Shown one piece after another: positions 6,906 to 8,827 of a DNA stretch of 8,827 nucleotides. The notes beneath the pieces are model-generated. The model was given only the letters and a program-made list of their open reading frames with translations. It ran no database searches and had not been told where the DNA came from. The stretch comes from JAUVYV01 sp964585535 (lineage in GTDB: Bacteria; Planctomycetota; Phycisphaerae; Sedimentisphaerales; Anaerobacaceae), in the NCBI GenBank assembly GCA_964585535.1, contig CAZPDW010000092.1, forward strand, positions 1 to 8,827, written 5' to 3'. Each line of letters starts with the position of its first letter. The first letter of the stretch is position 1. The position numbers and the translations under genes are program-made.

Positions 6906-6911
6906 ATTTTA
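6906..6911 (-). promoter_or_regulatory. Possible -10 box for a leaderless nrdJ-operon transcript
   Basis: On the - strand TAAAAT lies 7 nt before the preferred ATG at 6898, so transcription would begin at or within a base or two of the start codon. No clear -35 hexamer is found at 16-18 nt; the best is a poor match near GTGCAA. No Shine-Dalgarno is present. This remains a weak, single-motif assignment. Confidence 0.35.
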
Positions 6912-6948
6912 ATCGCCGACTGCTCGAATTGCACGAAATTTTTCGCCC

Positions 6949-6977
6949 TTGACAGGCCTGTGAATCCGCCTTATGTT
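6949..6977 (+). promoter_or_regulatory. Sigma-70-type promoter for the lipoprotein gene
   Basis: A perfect -35 hexamer TTGACA (6949-6954) is separated by exactly 17 nt from TATGTT (6972-6977), which matches four of six -10 consensus positions including the key first T, A and last T. The predicted start near 6984 leaves a leader of about 25 nt before the ATG at 7009. That leader contains a GGAG ribosome-binding site. Confidence 0.7.
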
Positions 6978-7008
6978 CTGAGCAGCGATATTTTGTTCTG
7001 GAGCCGGT

Positions 7009-7383
7009 ATGAGAACTGAATATGTGATTGTTATTGTTTTGCTGTTGCTGTTTGCGGGCTGCGGACCGGCGGCTAAGCCGGCCGGGGTGACCGGCACTGC
7101 GCAGGTTTCACCCATCGATGCCCTGGCGAAAAGCGGCGTAACCTTTGCAGGAGGCGACGGCGGCTCGGTTAAAAAGGCGGTTGTAATCAGGGCGCGGCGC
7201 AAGATGGACGGCATCCGCGCCGAGTATATCTGGGTAAGACAGGAGCATCCCGACTGGGAATTGAAACAGCAGCAGACAGTTTCGATTCAGGGCAGAAAAT
7301 ACGACATAATGGCGTTTACAACGCCCACCGGGGACAACCGGACGTTATACTTCGACATTACCGAGTTCATCACAAAGCCATAA
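7009..7383 (+). CDS. Small putative lipoprotein, function unknown
   Basis: A 124-residue protein with a lipoprotein signal peptide: a short n-region (MRTEYV), a hydrophobic core of Ile, Val and Leu, and the lipobox-like FAGC with Cys18 as the predicted lipidated residue. Phe at -3 is less usual than Leu but follows a run of leucines. After a Pro/Ala/Gly linker (19-45), a compact domain runs from about SGVTFAGGDGGSVKKAVVI to the end. It contains DGIRAEYIWV, HPDW, GRKYDIM and YFDITEFI, a pattern I associate with small conserved domains of unknown role in planctomycetes and other Gram-negatives, though I cannot name the family. The start is supported by GGAG 5 nt upstream and a promoter in front. 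The gene stands alone and converges on the DUF2283 gene. Expected location: anchored in the inner or outer membrane, facing the periplasm. Confidence 0.85.
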   Translation: MRTEYVIVIVLLLLFAGCGPAAKPAGVTGTAQVSPIDALAKSGVTFAGGDGGSVKKAVVIRARRKMDGIRAEYIWVRQEHPDWELKQQQTVSIQGRKYDIMAFTTPTGDNRTLYFDITEFITKP

Positions 7384-7386
7384 TCA

Positions 7387-7421
7387 AAAAGCGCCCGGGG
7401 CGGGTCTCTTACCCGGCTTTT
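7387..7421. terminator. Hairpin between the convergent lipoprotein and DUF2283 genes
   Basis: AAAAGC (7387-7392) pairs with GCTTTT (7416-7421). Inside, either CGGG (7396-7399) pairs with CCCG (7412-7415) leaving a 3-nt bulge, or CGGGT (7401-7405) pairs with ACCCG (7411-7415) around a 5-nt loop leaving a larger bulge. The A/T ends would give a U-run in both directions. It overlaps the last codons of the DUF2283 gene. The bulge makes it weaker than the hairpin at 3999. Confidence 0.5.
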
Positions 7422-7657
7422 CCGGTGAGAGGCAGCTTACTCTGCCGGCCCGTGGCTTCGTTGATTACGACAAGCTCGCCCCCGTCTTCGCGCCGAAATT
7501 GGTCGTTTGCGTTCAGCAGCTCGATACCGTAAACGGTCCCATCAGGAGCAATATCAACCACTGCTTCATCGCTTAGACGTATTGCCTCGGCCTCGGTTGT
7601 TTTTTCGCTGAAGCGGATGTAGGCGATATTATATCTGGGGTCATACGTAATTTTCAT
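7409..7657 (-). CDS. DUF2283 family protein
   Basis: An 82-residue protein of the DUF2283 family, small proteins of unknown function common in bacteria, archaea and cyanobacteria, sometimes found near toxin-antitoxin-type genes. The hallmarks are visible: MKITYDPRYNIAYIRFSE at the N-terminus (family form M-K-I-x-Y-D-P-x2-D-x-L-Y-I-x-L), then SDEAVVDIAPDGTVYGIELLNAN (family form G-V-I-x-D-x2-x-D-G-x-L-V-G-I-E-I-L-x-A). A Gly/Lys-ended tail follows. I chose the ATG at 7655-7657, which matches the family N-terminus. A TTG codon directly before it would add one residue. No strong Shine-Dalgarno. The gene begins 34 nt after the tyrS stop on the same strand, so it is probably read through from tyrS; a functional link is not implied. 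Confidence 0.9.
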   Translation of the reverse strand: MKITYDPRYNIAYIRFSEKTTEAEAIRLSDEAVVDIAPDGTVYGIELLNANDQFRREDGGELVVINEATGRQSKLPLTGKAG

Positions 7658-7691
7658 CAAACCGCTCTGAGGTCTCTATAGCATCTGTGTC

Positions 7692-8827
7692 TTATTTGAC
7701 AGATATTTTTGCGAATCTTCTTTTGCCTACCTGGATGGTCATTCCGCTTGTGGGGGTGATTTGTGCGTTCGGGTCGGTGACTCTGTTGCCGTCGATAGTG
7801 ACGGCCGACTGTGCGCACATTCGTTTCGCCTCGCCGCCCGTCGAGACGAGCTTGCAGGCGAGCAGCAGTTGCTTTACTGAGATGGATTCGGTGGGCAGGG
7901 TAAATTCGGGGATGTCGTCAGGAAGCTGTTTTTGGGCGAAAACCTTCTCGAAGTGTGCGGCGGCGGCCTCGGCTGCGGCATCATCGTAGAATTGCGAGAC
8001 GATTGTTTTGCCTAAGAGGACTTTGGCTTCTTTGGGGTGGGTTCTTTCAGGGTCGGTCAGTTCTGCAATTTTTTCGGCGTCAAGGTCGGTCAGCAGCGTG
8101 AAGTAGTTCTCCATCATCTCATCGGAGATGCTCATAACCTTTCCGAACATATCGTTCGGCTCATCGGTAACGCCGATGTAGTTGCCTTTCGATTTGCTCA
8201 TTTTTTCGACGCCGTCAAGGCCGACGAGAATCGGCATAGTGATAACGACCTGCGGCTGTTGATTGTAGCCGCGCTGGATATCGCGGCCGACGAGATTATT
8301 GAAGGTCTGGTCGGTGCCGCCTAACTCGACGTCGCTTTTAACGACGACCGAGTCGTAACCCTGCATAAGCGGATAGAGAAACTCGTGGGTATATACGTCG
8401 ATGTCTTTTTGCAGACGCAGCTTGAAGCTGTCCCGCTGGAGCATCTGGGCGACGGTCTTTTTCGACGCAATCCGGATAAGCTCCATAAGTGTAAGTTTTT
8501 CGAGCCATTCGGAGTTGTATCTTATTTCGAGTTTTCCTTCGGAGGTATCGAGGATTTTGCCGGCCTGGTTGAAGTAGGTCTGGGCGTTTTGCCTGATTTG
8601 CTCTGGTGAAAGCATCGGCCTGGTGGCGTTCTGGCCCGTCGGGTCGCCGATGCGGGCGGTATAGTCGCCTATGATGAGAACCGCCCTGTGGCCAAGGTCC
8701 TGGAACTGCCGCATCTTGCGAAGCACAACGGTATGACCCAGATGTATATCGGGGCTGGTCGGGTCCAGGCCCAGCTTAATACGGAGCTGCCTTCCGACTT
8801 TTTGGGCTTCGGTGAGCTTTTCGGACA
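7692..8827 (-). CDS. tyrS: Tyrosyl-tRNA synthetase, type 2 (5' end outside window)
   Basis: This enzyme attaches tyrosine to tRNA-Tyr in the cytosol, as a class I synthetase acting as a homodimer. The open frame continues unbroken to the right edge, giving 377 complete codons. The class I signature HLGH lies at visible residues 28-31 (in LGLDPTSPDIHLGHTVVL), IGDYTARIGDPTG follows, the tyrosine-site motif GGTDQ is at 169-173, and KMSKS is at 208-212. A C-terminal S4-type RNA-binding domain covers about 315-377 (KQLLLACKLVSTGGEAKRM to the end). The DPT-x-PD-x-HLGH form and the overall pattern fit the type 2 subfamily of about 400 residues, so roughly 20-25 residues are missing. The GTG at 8726 looks like a start but is internal, since it would cut off the HLGH motif. 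The stop TAA is at 7692-7694. The promoter lies outside the window. Confidence 0.96.
   Translation of the reverse strand, partial: SEKLTEAQKVGRQLRIKLGLDPTSPDIHLGHTVVLRKMRQFQDLGHRAVLIIGDYTARIGDPTGQNATRPMLSPEQIRQNAQTYFNQAGKILDTSEGKLEIRYNSEWLEKLTLMELIRIASKKTVAQMLQRDSFKLRLQKDIDVYTHEFLYPLMQGYDSVVVKSDVELGGTDQTFNNLVGRDIQRGYNQQPQVVITMPILVGLDGVEKMSKSKGNYIGVTDEPNDMFGKVMSISDEMMENYFTLLTDLDAEKIAELTDPERTHPKEAKVLLGKTIVSQFYDDAAAEAAAAHFEKVFAQKQLPDDIPEFTLPTESISVKQLLLACKLVSTGGEAKRMCAQSAVTIDGNRVTDPNAQITPTSGMTIQVGKRRFAKISVK

Noticed and set aside
8724..8726. GTG at 8726 as the tyrS start
   Set aside because: The frame continues unbroken to the window edge and includes the essential HLGH signature upstream of this codon.

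Overview
This window looks like chromosomal core-genome DNA from a bacterium of moderate-to-high GC content. The best guess is a planctomycete of the Phycisphaerae/Sedimentisphaerales kind. The guess rests on three things: an oversized SecA (1161 residues, with extra insertions), a cobalamin-dependent class II ribonucleotide reductase, and small uncharacterised neighbours whose style I associate with that group. No 16S or other marker is present, so the taxonomy is an inference. I see no mobile elements, CRISPR array, tRNA or rRNA.

Left part, + strand (1-3945): the 3' part of efp (elongation factor P; the gene runs off the left edge) is followed after 30 nt by secA, the ATPase motor of the general secretion pathway. 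SecA carries two additions to the textbook architecture. One is a charged helical-hairpin insert of about 58 residues in the preprotein-binding region. The other is five degenerate tandem copies of a WAxxxF module where ordinary SecA has one helical-wing unit. A long hairpin at 3999-4033 can end transcription from both sides.

Middle part, - strand (4243-6898): three genes in tight succession form a probable operon, read right to left. They are a 194-residue unknown protein, a 77-residue basic protein with one hydrophobic segment, and nrdJ (class II ribonucleotide reductase, 616 residues). The small gene is 9 nt after its upstream neighbour and overlaps the nrdJ start by 20 nt, so the two unknown genes are candidates for a functional link to nucleotide reduction. 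NrdJ has all the radical-chemistry residues but ends directly after its core domain, without the usual C-terminal cysteine tail. Between nrdJ and the shared terminator lie about 200 nt containing a three-copy short repeat.

Right part (6899-8827): a divergent intergenic region carries a good sigma-70-type promoter for a small lipoprotein gene (7009-7383, +). That gene converges on a DUF2283 gene (- strand), with a hairpin shared between the two ends. DUF2283 lies 34 nt downstream of tyrS (type 2 tyrosyl-tRNA synthetase), whose 5' end runs off the right edge.

Most of the window is housekeeping (translation, secretion, DNA precursor synthesis). The least explained items are the SecA repeat expansion, the two unknown genes coupled to nrdJ, and the missing NrdJ tail.
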